From a bacterium (lineage in GTDB: Bacteria > Krumholzibacteriota > Krumholzibacteriia > LZORAL124-64-63): a stretch of 64,000 bases of DNA. This document shows, one piece after another, positions 1-7,221 of this stretch (position 1 is its first letter; the number at the start of each line of letters is the position of its first letter). Made by a program: the position numbers and the translations under genes. The notes beneath the pieces were generated by a model, which worked only from the letters and a program-made list of their open reading frames with translations, had not been told where the DNA came from and searched no databases. The stretch covers positions 96,646 through 160,645 of the forward strand of contig JADJYS010000033.1 in NCBI GenBank assembly GCA_016719645.1. The letters run 5' to 3'.

Positions 1-299
1 CCTTCAAGGCGTCGGCCAGGTCCGCCGGCTCGGGGTCCTCGTCGGGATCCAGACCGAACAGCCGCTGCGTCAGCCGGCGGGCGCTCTGCGCGTCCGCCAG
101 CAGCGTCAGCCGCCAGCGGCCGCCGGGCGCCGCCAGGTCGATGCCGCTGCGGTACCAGACCGTGGCCGGCAGCGGGCGCCCCGCCGTCGTCCGGCGCGGG
201 CTGCAGGGCCAGCCCCAACTGCAGGCCGCACGTCTCGCGCACCGCCTCGGCGGCGGCGGCGAGCTCGGCGCTGACGAGGCTGCCGGCCGCCGTCGTCAC
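1..299 (-). CDS. CheX-like chemotaxis phosphatase domain, partial and frameshifted
   Basis: The gene runs off the left edge. A GTG start overlaps the stop of the upstream response regulator, so the two form one transcript. The first 30 or so codons read MTTAAGSLVSAELAAAAEAV, but the typical CheX/CheC-like strand region (TVWYRSGIDL, then RWRLTLLADAQSARRLTQRL and an acidic EDPEPADLADALK helix) lies in another frame. A single-base shift around 170-200 is therefore needed. In the CheC/CheX family such domains dephosphorylate CheY-type regulators, which fits the neighbour. Family assignment rests on the pattern W-L-L-D-A-L-L-G-D-E-D-L only. It could be another small regulator with a similar fold. 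Confidence 0.4.
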   Translation of the reverse strand, partial: MTTAAGSLVSAELAAAAEAVRETCGLQLGLALQPAPDDGGAPAAGHGLVPQRHRPGGARRPLAADAAGGRAERPPADAAAVRSGSRRGPRAGGPGRRLE

Positions 300-658
300 G
301 CCACGAACGCCTCCAGCGCCAGGCTCATGTCCTCGGGCGTGAACGGCTTCGCCAGCAGGAAATCCGCCCCGGCCTCCTCGGCGAGCTGCCGCATCTCGTG
401 CGTGTTCTCGGAGGTGACGAAGCCGAAGGGGATGCCGAGGCCGGCCGCGTTCAGGGCCCGCTTGAACTCGAGGCCCGACATGCGGGGCATGTGCCAGTCC
501 GACAGGATCAGGTCGGGGCGGGCGTCGCGCGCGAGCTCGAGCGCCTCGACGCCGTCGCCGGCCTCGAGGACCTCGAGGCCGGTGAAGCCGGCCTGGCGCA
601 GGGTGCGCTGGATGATGCGCCGCATGGCGCGCGAGTCGTCGACGATCAGGATCTTCAT
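296..658 (-). CDS. CheY-like single-domain response regulator
   Basis: A 120-residue stand-alone receiver domain. The acidic pocket D7/D8, phospho-acceptor D54 (in ILSDWHMP), T82 and K104 (in LAKPFTP) are all present. There is no output domain, so it probably acts by protein contact, as CheY does. The ATG at 658 is chosen because GGAG lies upstream at good spacing and translation begins directly with MKILIVDDS; a longer frame upstream is low-complexity. It overlaps the next gene by four bases (GTGA), which points to translational coupling with the CheX-like partner. Upstream (688-717) lies a 13-bp GC hairpin of unknown role. Confidence 0.9.
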   Translation of the reverse strand: MKILIVDDSRAMRRIIQRTLRQAGFTGLEVLEAGDGVEALELARDARPDLILSDWHMPRMSGLEFKRALNAAGLGIPFGFVTSENTHEMRQLAEEAGADFLLAKPFTPEDMSLALEAFVA

Positions 659-791
659 GGCCGCGCTCCGGGACGGGGATGGGTGCCGGCCCGGCGCACG
701 CGGGCGTGCGCCGGGCCTCCTGGTTATCGGCGCGCAGGGGCGCCGATTGAGCGGAATGAGCCTCCGGGCGGGCCGCGGCGCGGCGATTCCC

Positions 792-820
792 TTGAAAAGG
801 GCAGCTCCCGCGGCCATCAT
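792..820 (+). promoter_or_regulatory. Probable sigma70-type promoter of citDE-citF
   Basis: TTGAAA at 792-797 and CATCAT at 815-820 are separated by 17 bp, about 70 bp before the citDE start. The -10 is weak; the same CATCAT hexamer occurs in the candidate asnS promoter. Confidence 0.35.
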
Positions 821-891
821 TCAGGCGGGGCGCCGCCGCGGGCGGACCCCGCGACCTCACACCACGACCGGATCGACCGCGAGGTGGGACC

Positions 892-2124
892 ATGGCAGGC
901 AGGGGAGAGGCGGGCAGCCGGGACGCGGGCGTGCGCTCGGACTGCTGGATCTCGGTGGAGCTGCGCGACGGGGGCGGTCTGGAACTGACCGTCGCGAGCA
1001 AGGTGGCCTCGATGTACGGCGAGCGCATCCGGGCGCAGATCGCGGCCGGCTGCCGCACCCTGGGCCTGGAGCACGCGCGCGTCGAGGTCGACGACCAGGG
1101 GGCGGTGCCCTTCGTCCTGGACGCCCGGCTCGAGTGCGCGGCCCGGCGCGCCGACCCCGGCCTCGCGGGCGCCCTGCTGCCGGAGCTGCGCCCCTGCTGC
1201 GCCGCGCCGGCCGTCCGGCGCCGCCTGCGCCGCTCGCGCCTGTACCTGCCGGGCAACCAGCCCAAGCTCTTCCTGAACGCCGGCCTGCACCTGCCCGACG
1301 GCGTGATCCTGGACCTCGAGGACGCCGTGGCGCCGGCCGAGAAGGACGCCGCGCGGGCGCTGGTGCGCAACGCCCTGCGCGTGGTGGACTTCGGCGCGGC
1401 CGAGCGCATGGTCCGCATCAACCAGGGCGAGCGCGGGCTCGAGGACCTGGACTGGATCGTGCCGCACAACCCGCACGTGATCCTCGTCCCGAAGGTCGAG
1501 GACCCCGCCCAGGTGCGCGCCGTCGCCGCCCGCGTCGCGGCGATCCGCGAGCAGGCGAAGGCCGCGGGCGAGGTCTTCCTGATGCCCATCATCGAGTCGG
1601 CCCTGGGCGCCTGGCGCGCCTTCGAGATCGCGGCGGCGGACCCGTCGGTGATCGCGCTGGCGGTGGGCCTCGAGGACTACACCGCCGACATCGGCGCGCC
1701 GCGCACGCTCGAGGGCCGCGAGTCGTTCTGGGCCCGCAGCCAGGTCGTCAACGGCGCGGTGGCCGCCGGCGTGCAGCCCATCGACACCGTGTTCAGCGAC
1801 GTCGCCGACGAGGACGGCCTGCGCGCCTCCTGCGCCGAGGCCAAGGCGCTGGGCTTCGTGGGCAAGGGTTGCATCCACCCGCGGCAGATCGCCGTGGTGC
1901 ACGCCGCCTTCGCGCCCACGCCCGACGAGCTGGCCAAGGCGCAGCGGATCGTGCTGGCGTTCGAGCAGGCCGAGGCGCAGGGCCTCGGCGTGGTCGCCCT
2001 GGGCACCAAGATGATCGACGCCCCGGTGGTCAAGCGGGCCCAGGGCGTCCTGGCGACGGCGCTGGCGGCGGGGCTGCTGCCGGCGGACTGGCGCGGGTCC
2101 GGCAACGAGGGGGTCGCGCGATGA
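892..2124 (+). CDS. citDE: Citrate lyase acyl carrier protein-beta subunit fusion (CitD-CitE)
   Basis: A 410-residue protein made of two subunits that are normally separate. Residues 1 to about 95 match CitD, the acyl carrier protein: a serine (S16, in VRSDCWISVE) sits where the phosphoribosyl-dephospho-CoA arm attaches, followed by SKVASMYGERIRAQI and DDQGAVPFVLDARLE. From about residue 110 comes the CitE/HpcH aldolase barrel (LYLPGNQPKLF, LDLEDAV, MVRIN, VPKVEDP, PIIESALG, KGCIHPRQI). CitE cleaves citryl-thioester to oxaloacetate and acetyl-ACP. ATG 892 follows GAGGTGGGAC. The downstream citF start overlaps the stop (ATGA). CitC, CitG and CitX, needed to charge the ACP, are not in the window. 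Confidence 0.9.
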   Translation: MAGRGEAGSRDAGVRSDCWISVELRDGGGLELTVASKVASMYGERIRAQIAAGCRTLGLEHARVEVDDQGAVPFVLDARLECAARRADPGLAGALLPELRPCCAAPAVRRRLRRSRLYLPGNQPKLFLNAGLHLPDGVILDLEDAVAPAEKDAARALVRNALRVVDFGAAERMVRINQGERGLEDLDWIVPHNPHVILVPKVEDPAQVRAVAARVAAIREQAKAAGEVFLMPIIESALGAWRAFEIAAADPSVIALAVGLEDYTADIGAPRTLEGRESFWARSQVVNGAVAAGVQPIDTVFSDVADEDGLRASCAEAKALGFVGKGCIHPRQIAVVHAAFAPTPDELAKAQRIVLAFEQAEAQGLGVVALGTKMIDAPVVKRAQGVLATALAAGLLPADWRGSGNEGVAR

Positions 2125-3677
2125 CGAAGCTGGTCGAGAACGCCGCGGGCCGCCTGGTGCCGGCCGAGATCAACGGCCACCCGGCCGTCCCCTTCCAGGG
2201 CGTGGGCCGCTACCGCCCGCAGGGCCGCAAGGCCGCCCCGCCGATCCGCTCCTGCGCCGACTACCCGGCCGACGGCGACAAGACCGCCCCGGACCTCAAG
2301 ACCGCCCTGCAGCGCGCCGGCCTGCGCGACGGCATGACCATCGGCAGCCACCACCACCTGCGCAACGGCGACCTGGTCGCCAACCAGGTATTCAAAGCGG
2401 CGGCCGAGCTGGGCGTCCGGGACCTGCGCTGGGTGCCCAGCGCGGCCTTCCCCTGCCACGCGCCGCTGCTGGAGCTGCTCGAGAGCGGGGTCATCCACCA
2501 CATCGAGGGCAGCATGAACGGCCCCCTGGGCGACTACTGCAGCCAGGGCCGGATGCGGGGGATGGGCGTGCTGCGCAGCCACGGCGGCCGCTGGCAGGCG
2601 ATCCAGGACGGCGAGCTGCACCTCGACATCGCGGTCATCGCGGCCCCGACGGCCGACCCCTTCGGCAACGCGACCGGCGACCGCGGCCCGACCGCCTGCG
2701 GCCTCTTGGGCTTCGCGCTGGCGGACTCGCTGTACGCCGACCACGTCATCGTGGTCACCGACAACCTGGTGCCGTTCCCCTGCATCCCCTGGCAGATCCA
2801 GGGCAACAACGTCGACCAGGTCGTCGTGCTGGACCGCATCGGCGACGCCAGCAAGATCGTCTCGGGCACCACCGAGATCACCAAGTCGCCCGACCGCCTG
2901 CTGATCGCCGAGCTGACCGCCCGCTTCTGCGACGAGGCCGGCATCGTTCGCGACGGCTTCAGCTTCCAGGCCGGCGCCGGCGGCACGGCCCTGAGCTTCG
3001 CCCTGTTCCTGCGCGACATCATGCGCGAGCGCGGGATCAAGGCGCGCTTCGTGCGCGGCGGCAGCACGCAGTACCTGGTCGACATGCTCGAGGAGGGACT
3101 GACCGACTACATCCTCGACGGCCAGACCTTCGACCTCGCCGGCGTGCGCTCGATGCGCGAGAACCCCGGCCACGTCAACACCAGCCCCTTCACCAGCTAC
3201 AACTGGCACGGCAAGGGCAACTTCGCCAGCCTGCTGGACGCCGTCGTGCTGGGCGCCACCGAGGTCGACGTCGACTTCAACGCCAACGTCGTGACCCACA
3301 GCGACGGCCGCCTGCTGCACGGCATCGGCGGCTGGATGAACTGCCTGGCCGGCAGGTGCACCATCCTGCCGGTCCCCAGCTTCCGGGACCGCATCCCGGT
3401 GCTGGTCGACCGGGTGACCACCCTCTGCGGCCCCGGCGAGCTGATCGACGTCGTGGTCACCGAGCGGGGCATCGCCGTCAACCCCCTGCGGCAGGACCTG
3501 TTGGGCAAGCTGCGGGGTTCCAGCCTGCCCCTGCGCGACATCCGCGACCTCAAGGCCGAGGTCGAGGAGATCGTCGGCGGGCCGCCCGCCCCGCCCGAGC
3601 TGGGCGAGAAGGTCGTGGCCGCGATCAAGTGGGTGGACGGGACCGTCATCGACGCCGTCCGGGAAGTGAAGGGCTGA
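2121..3677 (+). CDS. citF: Citrate lyase alpha subunit (citrate:ACP transferase)
   Basis: A 518-residue CoA-transferase-type protein matching CitF over its whole length (VPFQGVGRY near the start, GMTIGSHHHLRNGD, EGSMNGPLGDY, PTADPFGNATGD, GNNVDQVVVLD, FQAGAGGTALSFA, GGWMNCLAG, ERGIAVNP). In the family it swaps the acetyl group on the acyl carrier protein for citrate, forming citryl-ACP for CitE. The ATG at 2121 overlaps the citDE stop by four bases, so expression is probably coupled and near-equimolar. A much longer frame running from 141 is a coding shadow; the overlap start is the supported one. The enzyme allows citrate fermentation or cleavage of citrate to acetate and oxaloacetate. Confidence 0.95.
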   Translation: MTKLVENAAGRLVPAEINGHPAVPFQGVGRYRPQGRKAAPPIRSCADYPADGDKTAPDLKTALQRAGLRDGMTIGSHHHLRNGDLVANQVFKAAAELGVRDLRWVPSAAFPCHAPLLELLESGVIHHIEGSMNGPLGDYCSQGRMRGMGVLRSHGGRWQAIQDGELHLDIAVIAAPTADPFGNATGDRGPTACGLLGFALADSLYADHVIVVTDNLVPFPCIPWQIQGNNVDQVVVLDRIGDASKIVSGTTEITKSPDRLLIAELTARFCDEAGIVRDGFSFQAGAGGTALSFALFLRDIMRERGIKARFVRGGSTQYLVDMLEEGLTDYILDGQTFDLAGVRSMRENPGHVNTSPFTSYNWHGKGNFASLLDAVVLGATEVDVDFNANVVTHSDGRLLHGIGGWMNCLAGRCTILPVPSFRDRIPVLVDRVTTLCGPGELIDVVVTERGIAVNPLRQDLLGKLRGSSLPLRDIRDLKAEVEEIVGGPPAPPELGEKVVAAIKWVDGTVIDAVREVKG

Positions 3678-3788
3678 TTCCGGGGCCGGAATTCCACTTT
3701 AGCCTTGGCGGATCCGGACGAATACGGGTAGAATGGCAGCTCCTGCGAGCTGTTCCGCATCCCATTTCACCTTTCAAGGAGATCCGAC

Positions 3789-4268
3789 GTGAGCCAGAAA
3801 CCGGCCGTTTCCGCGACCCGCCTCGTCCTGCCCCTCGTCCTGGTCACGCTGCTGGCCATGCTGGCCTTCGCCGCGGCCGCCCAGGCCGGCGACAAGGACG
3901 TCATCGAGTCGATCACCCGCGACGACGTGCAGGAGCTGCTCGAGGACGAGGGCTACTCCGTCTCGGTCGACGAGGACGGCGACCTGCTGTGGAAGCTCGA
4001 GGGCTACAACACCTGGATGTTCCTGGCGAAGGACGGCGAGTCGCTGCAGTTCTACGCGCCCTTCGGCGACGGCAACGCCACGCTGAAGAAGGTCAACACC
4101 TGGAACCAGACCCGCCGCTACTCCCGCTCCTACCTCGACGACGAGGGCGATCCCCGTCTGGAGCTGGACCTGGACATGGCCGGCGGCGTGACCGTGGCGC
4201 GGATCAAGGATTTCTTCCTGACCTGTCGGGTCTCGTTCACGGCCTGGACCGCCGAAGTCGTCCAGTAG
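3789..4268 (+). CDS. Secreted YbjN-domain protein
   Basis: A 159-residue protein with a signal peptide (hydrophobic residues 11-31 ending AAQAGD) followed by a YbjN-like domain: TRDDVQELLEDEGYSVSVDEDGD, then W-K-L-E-G, and a helix near the C-terminus. YbjN-type domains fold like type III secretion chaperones; the function is not established. The GTG at 3789 is preceded by AAGGAGAT at ideal distance. The gene is monocistronic or reads into the Rho paralogue 17 bp downstream. I can assign a domain but not a role. Confidence 0.7.
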   Translation: MSQKPAVSATRLVLPLVLVTLLAMLAFAAAAQAGDKDVIESITRDDVQELLEDEGYSVSVDEDGDLLWKLEGYNTWMFLAKDGESLQFYAPFGDGNATLKKVNTWNQTRRYSRSYLDDEGDPRLELDLDMAGGVTVARIKDFFLTCRVSFTAWTAEVVQ

Positions 4269-4285
4269 CCTCAGGCGGCGCATTG

Positions 4286-5386
4286 ATGTCCGAAACGATC
4301 ACCGGTGTCCTCGGTCTCGACAAGCGCGGCGGCGGCTATCTGCGCAGCCCCGCGCGGTCGTTCCAACCCCGTCCCGAGGACCCCTGGGTCCCGCCCCAGC
4401 TCGTGCAGAAGCACGGGCTGATCGACGGCGCCGTCGTCGCGGGAACGGTCGAGAAGGGTCGCAAGGGCCCGCAGCTCGGGGACGTGTCCTCGGTCTGCGG
4501 GCTCTCGCCCGCCGCCTTCCGCGGCCGCACCCATTTCGACAAGCTCACCGCGATCAACCCCGCCGAACGCTTCCGCCTGGGCGACGGCGGCAACGTCACC
4601 ATGCGCATCGTCGACCTGGTGGCGCCCCTGGCCCGCGGCACGCGCGCGATGATCGTCTCGCCCCCCAAGGCGGGCAAGACGCAGATCCTCGAGGACCTGG
4701 CCATCGCCATCGCCGCCTGCGACCCCGACGCGCGCATCGTCGTGCTGCTCATCGACGAGCGGCCCGAGGAGGTCACCCACTTCCGCCGGCGCGTGCCGGC
4801 CGAGGTGCTGGCCAGCTCCAGCGACCAGGACACGGCCACCCACGTGCGGCTGGCCGAGCTGGCGATGGCCCAGGTGCGCTGCGAGCTGGAGTGCGGGCGG
4901 GACGTGGTGGTGCTCATCGACAGCCTGACCCGCCTGGGACGGGCCTTCAACCTGCACGCCGCGGGCTCGGGCCGCACGATGACCGGCGGCCTGGACGCCC
5001 GCGCCCTGGAGATCCCGCGCAAGATCTTCGGCATGGCCCGCAACATCGAGCACGGCGGCTCGGTGACCGTGGTGGCCTCCGCGCTGGTGGAGACCGGCTC
5101 GCGCATGGACGATCTGATCTTCGAGGAGTTCAAGGGCACGGGCAACAGCGAGATCGTCCTGGACCGCTCGCTGGCCGAGAACCGCGTCTTCCCCGCCATC
5201 GACCTGCGCGCCAGCGGCACCCGCCGCGACGAGCTGCTGTATTCGGTCGAGGACATGGCCCGCCTCAACACCCTGCGCCGCCGCATGGTGCAGGCCGACC
5301 CCAAGACCGCCATGCTGGGCCTGCTGAAGCTCGTCGAGCAGACGGCCGACAACGAAGCGCTGCTGCGCAGCGTCTCGGCGCTGTGA
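4286..5386 (+). CDS. Rho-like ATPase lacking the N-terminal domain (second Rho)
   Basis: A 366-residue Rho paralogue. It begins directly in the cold-shock RNA-binding domain (GVLGLDKRGGGYLRSP), so the Rho_N helical domain of the canonical protein at 55167 is missing. Walker A (SPPKAGKT, about residues 125-132), LLIDERPEEVTHF, Walker B (VVVLIDSLTRLGRAF), the Q-loop region and R-loop (EFKGTGNSEI) and the SGTRRDELL arginine region are all present, so ATPase and ring function look intact. The primary RNA site has diverged: RRGGG and PARSFQPRPEDPWV replace the canonical EGYGFLR/YNYLPGPDD. It may be an alternative termination factor or translocase. The HHH gene downstream overlaps its stop (GTGA). 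Confidence 0.85.
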   Translation: MSETITGVLGLDKRGGGYLRSPARSFQPRPEDPWVPPQLVQKHGLIDGAVVAGTVEKGRKGPQLGDVSSVCGLSPAAFRGRTHFDKLTAINPAERFRLGDGGNVTMRIVDLVAPLARGTRAMIVSPPKAGKTQILEDLAIAIAACDPDARIVVLLIDERPEEVTHFRRRVPAEVLASSSDQDTATHVRLAELAMAQVRCELECGRDVVVLIDSLTRLGRAFNLHAAGSGRTMTGGLDARALEIPRKIFGMARNIEHGGSVTVVASALVETGSRMDDLIFEEFKGTGNSEIVLDRSLAENRVFPAIDLRASGTRRDELLYSVEDMARLNTLRRRMVQADPKTAMLGLLKLVEQTADNEALLRSVSAL

Positions 5387-5664
5387 GCGCCGGCCGCGCC
5401 AAGGACCCCCTGCAGGCCATCCCCGGCATCGGCCCGAGCCTCGCCGCCGACCTGCGCGAGCTGGGGATGCGCGAACCCGCCGACCTGCGCGGCCTGGACC
5501 CCGAGCGGCTCTACCGCGACCTCTGCGACGTCCGCGGCGCGCGGCAGGACCCCTGCGTCCTGTACGTCTTCCGCTGCGCGGTCTACTACGCCGCGACCCC
5601 CGCCGCCGACCGCGACCCCGACCTGCTCAAATGGTGGAACTGGAAAGACCGCGCCTCGGCCTGA
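5383..5664 (+). CDS. Small helix-hairpin-helix protein (Cdd1/pathogenicity-locus family)
   Basis: A 93-residue protein whose GTG start overlaps the stop of the Rho paralogue. Residues 8-30 form a helix-hairpin-helix (LQAIPGIGPSLAADLRELG), a non-specific DNA-binding motif, followed by DLRGLDPERLYRDLC and C-V-L-Y-V-F-R-C-A-V-Y-Y, the pattern of the Cdd1 (mitomycin-resistance-like) family. The C-terminus KWWNWKD is also typical. Function in this family is not known. Coupling with a Rho paralogue hints at a nucleic-acid role. Confidence 0.7.
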   Translation: MSAGRAKDPLQAIPGIGPSLAADLRELGMREPADLRGLDPERLYRDLCDVRGARQDPCVLYVFRCAVYYAATPAADRDPDLLKWWNWKDRASA

Positions 5665-5685
5665 GCCCGCCGCATCCCTGTCGCA

Positions 5686-5810
5686 GTCTCGCACCGTCCT
5701 GACGGGGTGTCCTGCAGGCCCTGAAGCCAGGATGGCGAAAGGGCCGAAAGGCCAAGCGCCCCGGGCACACGAGGTGCCCGGGGCGCGTCCCCGTCAGGTC
5801 GGTGCGAGAC
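5686..5810 (+). repeat. Structured intergenic element, copy 1
   Basis: Outer stem of 22 bp (5686-5707 with 5789-5810, one T-T mismatch) enclosing an 80-nt core. The core has a small CCU/AGG helix around a GGCCC/GGGCC hairpin with an inner GCC-AGGAT-GGC loop, and a 13-bp hairpin closed by an ACGAG loop (GCACACGAGGTGC). The core matches copies at 26127-26380 and 41861-42079 in sequence and fold, while the outer stem does not match. It sits between the stops of the HHH gene and rhlE, so it could also act as a two-way terminator, although no U-tract follows. Confidence 0.7.
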
Positions 5811-5815
5811 GGCTT

Positions 5816-7045
5816 CTAACCGAAGCGCTTCATCCGCGTGGGAGCCCGCCGCCGCCCCCCGCCGCCGGACCGTCCCGACGCCGCGGCGCGGCGCACCGGG
5901 TTCAGGGCCGTCTCGGGCGTGAAGGCGCCGTAGTCGAAGCCGTCGATGCGGCGCCGCTCCAGCGGCACGCCGAGGGTCTTCTCGATGCGCTCGATCAGCT
6001 CGCTGTCGTCGCTGTCGACCAGGGTGAAGGCCTCGCCGGTGAGCTGGGCGCGGCCGGTGCGGCCGATGCGGTGGGTGTAGGCGTCGACGGTGTCGGGCGC
6101 GTCGTAGTTGATGACGTGCTTGACCGCGGTGACGTCGATGCCGCGGGCCGCGATGTCGGTGGCGACCAGGATGTCGTAGCGGCCGCTGCGGAAGCCGTCG
6201 ATGGCCTGCTGGCGCTTGCTCTGCGGCATGTTGCCCTGCAGCTCGGCGACGCGCATCCCGGAGCGCTCGAGGTCGTGGGCCAGGCTGCGCGCGCGGTGCT
6301 TGGTGCGGGTGAAGACCAGCGTGCGGCCGGTGGCCTCGCGGCGCAGCAGCGTCTCGAGCATGCTCTTGCGCAGGCGGTCGGTCGTGGGGTAGATCGAATG
6401 GGCGACCGTGGCGGCCGGGGCGATGGTGTCGACCTGGACGGCGAGCGGGTTGCGCAGGATCCGGTCGGCCAGGCCGCGGATGTCCATCGGCATGGTCGCC
6501 GAGAAGAACAGCGTCTGGCGGTCGACGGGCAGCTCCCGCAGGATGCGCTTCACGTCGGGCAGGAAGCCCATGTCGCACATGCGGTCGGCCTCGTCCAGGA
6601 CCAGGATCTCGATCCCGGACAGGTCGGCGTCGCCCTCGCCCATGTGGTCGAGCAGGCGGCCCGGGCAGGCGACGATGATCTCGGTGCCCCGGCGCAGGGC
6701 CTGGGCCTGGGCGGCGCGGCCGACGCCCCCGTACACCGTCGCGCTGCGCAGGCCGGTGCGGCGGGTCATCGTGTGGAAGAAGCCGTGGATCTGCTCGGCC
6801 AGCTCGCGCGTGGGCGCGATGATCAGCGCGCGCGTGCGGCCGCGGGGGCCGTCGAGCAGGCGCTGCAGGATGGGCAGGGCGAAGGCCGCGGTCTTGCCGG
6901 TGCCGGTCTGGGCCACGCCCAGGACGTCGCGGCCGGCCATGACTTCGGGGATCGCCTGGCGCTGGATGGGGGTCGGCTTGGTATAGCCGGCGGCGCGCAC
7001 GCCATCGAGGATGCGCGGATCGAGGCCGAAGATGTCGAAACTCAA
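5816..7045 (-). CDS. rhlE: DEAD-box RNA helicase, RhlE type
   Basis: A 409-residue helicase with all DEAD-box motifs in order: Q motif (GYTKPTPIQRQAIP), AQTGTGKT, PTRELAEQI, DEAD (VLDEADRMCDMGF), FSATMP, LVFTRTKHRA, ATDIAARGIDV and HRIGRTGRA. The C-terminus is short and basic (MKRFG end, RRAPTR), as in RhlE proteins involved in ribosome assembly and RNA decay. The TTG at 7045 is chosen because AAGGAG lies 9 nt upstream and translation then begins MSFDIFGLDPRIL, as in relatives; the in-frame ATG further up (MVRIPTP) has no such site. A hairpin overlaps the ribosome-binding site (7058-7077), suggesting translational control. Confidence 0.93.
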   Translation of the reverse strand: MSFDIFGLDPRILDGVRAAGYTKPTPIQRQAIPEVMAGRDVLGVAQTGTGKTAAFALPILQRLLDGPRGRTRALIIAPTRELAEQIHGFFHTMTRRTGLRSATVYGGVGRAAQAQALRRGTEIIVACPGRLLDHMGEGDADLSGIEILVLDEADRMCDMGFLPDVKRILRELPVDRQTLFFSATMPMDIRGLADRILRNPLAVQVDTIAPAATVAHSIYPTTDRLRKSMLETLLRREATGRTLVFTRTKHRARSLAHDLERSGMRVAELQGNMPQSKRQQAIDGFRSGRYDILVATDIAARGIDVTAVKHVINYDAPDTVDAYTHRIGRTGRAQLTGEAFTLVDSDDSELIERIEKTLGVPLERRRIDGFDYGAFTPETALNPVRRAAASGRSGGGGRRRAPTRMKRFG

Positions 7046-7054
7046 CTCAGGGTT

Positions 7055-7077
7055 CTCCTTGGCTCGGATGAGCCAAG
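7055..7077 (-). promoter_or_regulatory. Hairpin overlapping the rhlE Shine-Dalgarno
   Basis: On the minus strand CTTGGCTC-ATCC-GAGCCAAG forms a perfect 8-bp stem with a 4-nt loop (7058-7077). Its last three bases are the first three of the AAGGAG ribosome-binding site (7055-7060), 9 nt before the TTG start. Folding would compete with ribosome binding. This suggests temperature-dependent or autogenous control of the helicase, which is an inference. Confidence 0.5.
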
Positions 7078-7198
7078 TCGCATTCTCAGCTCGTAACGCG
7101 GGATTTATGGGGGTCGGGATGCGAACCATGTCTTTGATGCCCGACGGATCCTCACCACCATAAGCAAATCGGCCGGGAAGCGCCAGGACGGAATCGAA

Positions 7199-7216
7199 GG
7201 GCCCCCGCGGGGGCCC
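7199..7216 (-). terminator. GC hairpin after the DUF302 gene
   Basis: GGGCCCC-CGCG-GGGGCCC lies just past the stop of the DUF302 gene (7222) and before the rhlE leader. No clear U-tract follows, so it may be a weak or Rho-assisted terminator. Confidence 0.4.
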
Positions 7217-7221
7217 CCGTT

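Noticed and set aside
1677..3320. 547-codon minus-strand frame opposite citrate lyase
   Set aside because: Alanine/valine/glycine-rich shadow without domains or a ribosome-binding site; the same holds for similar long opposite-strand frames across the window.
141..3677. A very long open frame running through citDE into citF
   Set aside because: High GC leaves long open shadow frames. Only the part from 2121 matches CitF, and it has a natural overlapping start.
5686..5810. Guanidine-II (mini-ykkC) riboswitch
   Set aside because: That class has ACGR loops in both hairpins. Here only one hairpin has an ACGAG loop and the other is AGGA; the core layout and the location after genes also do not fit.
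5686..5810. c-di-GMP (GEMM), cobalamin or TPP riboswitch
   Set aside because: No match to the GEMM, B12-box or TPP conserved stretches, and the element follows genes rather than leading them in copy 1.
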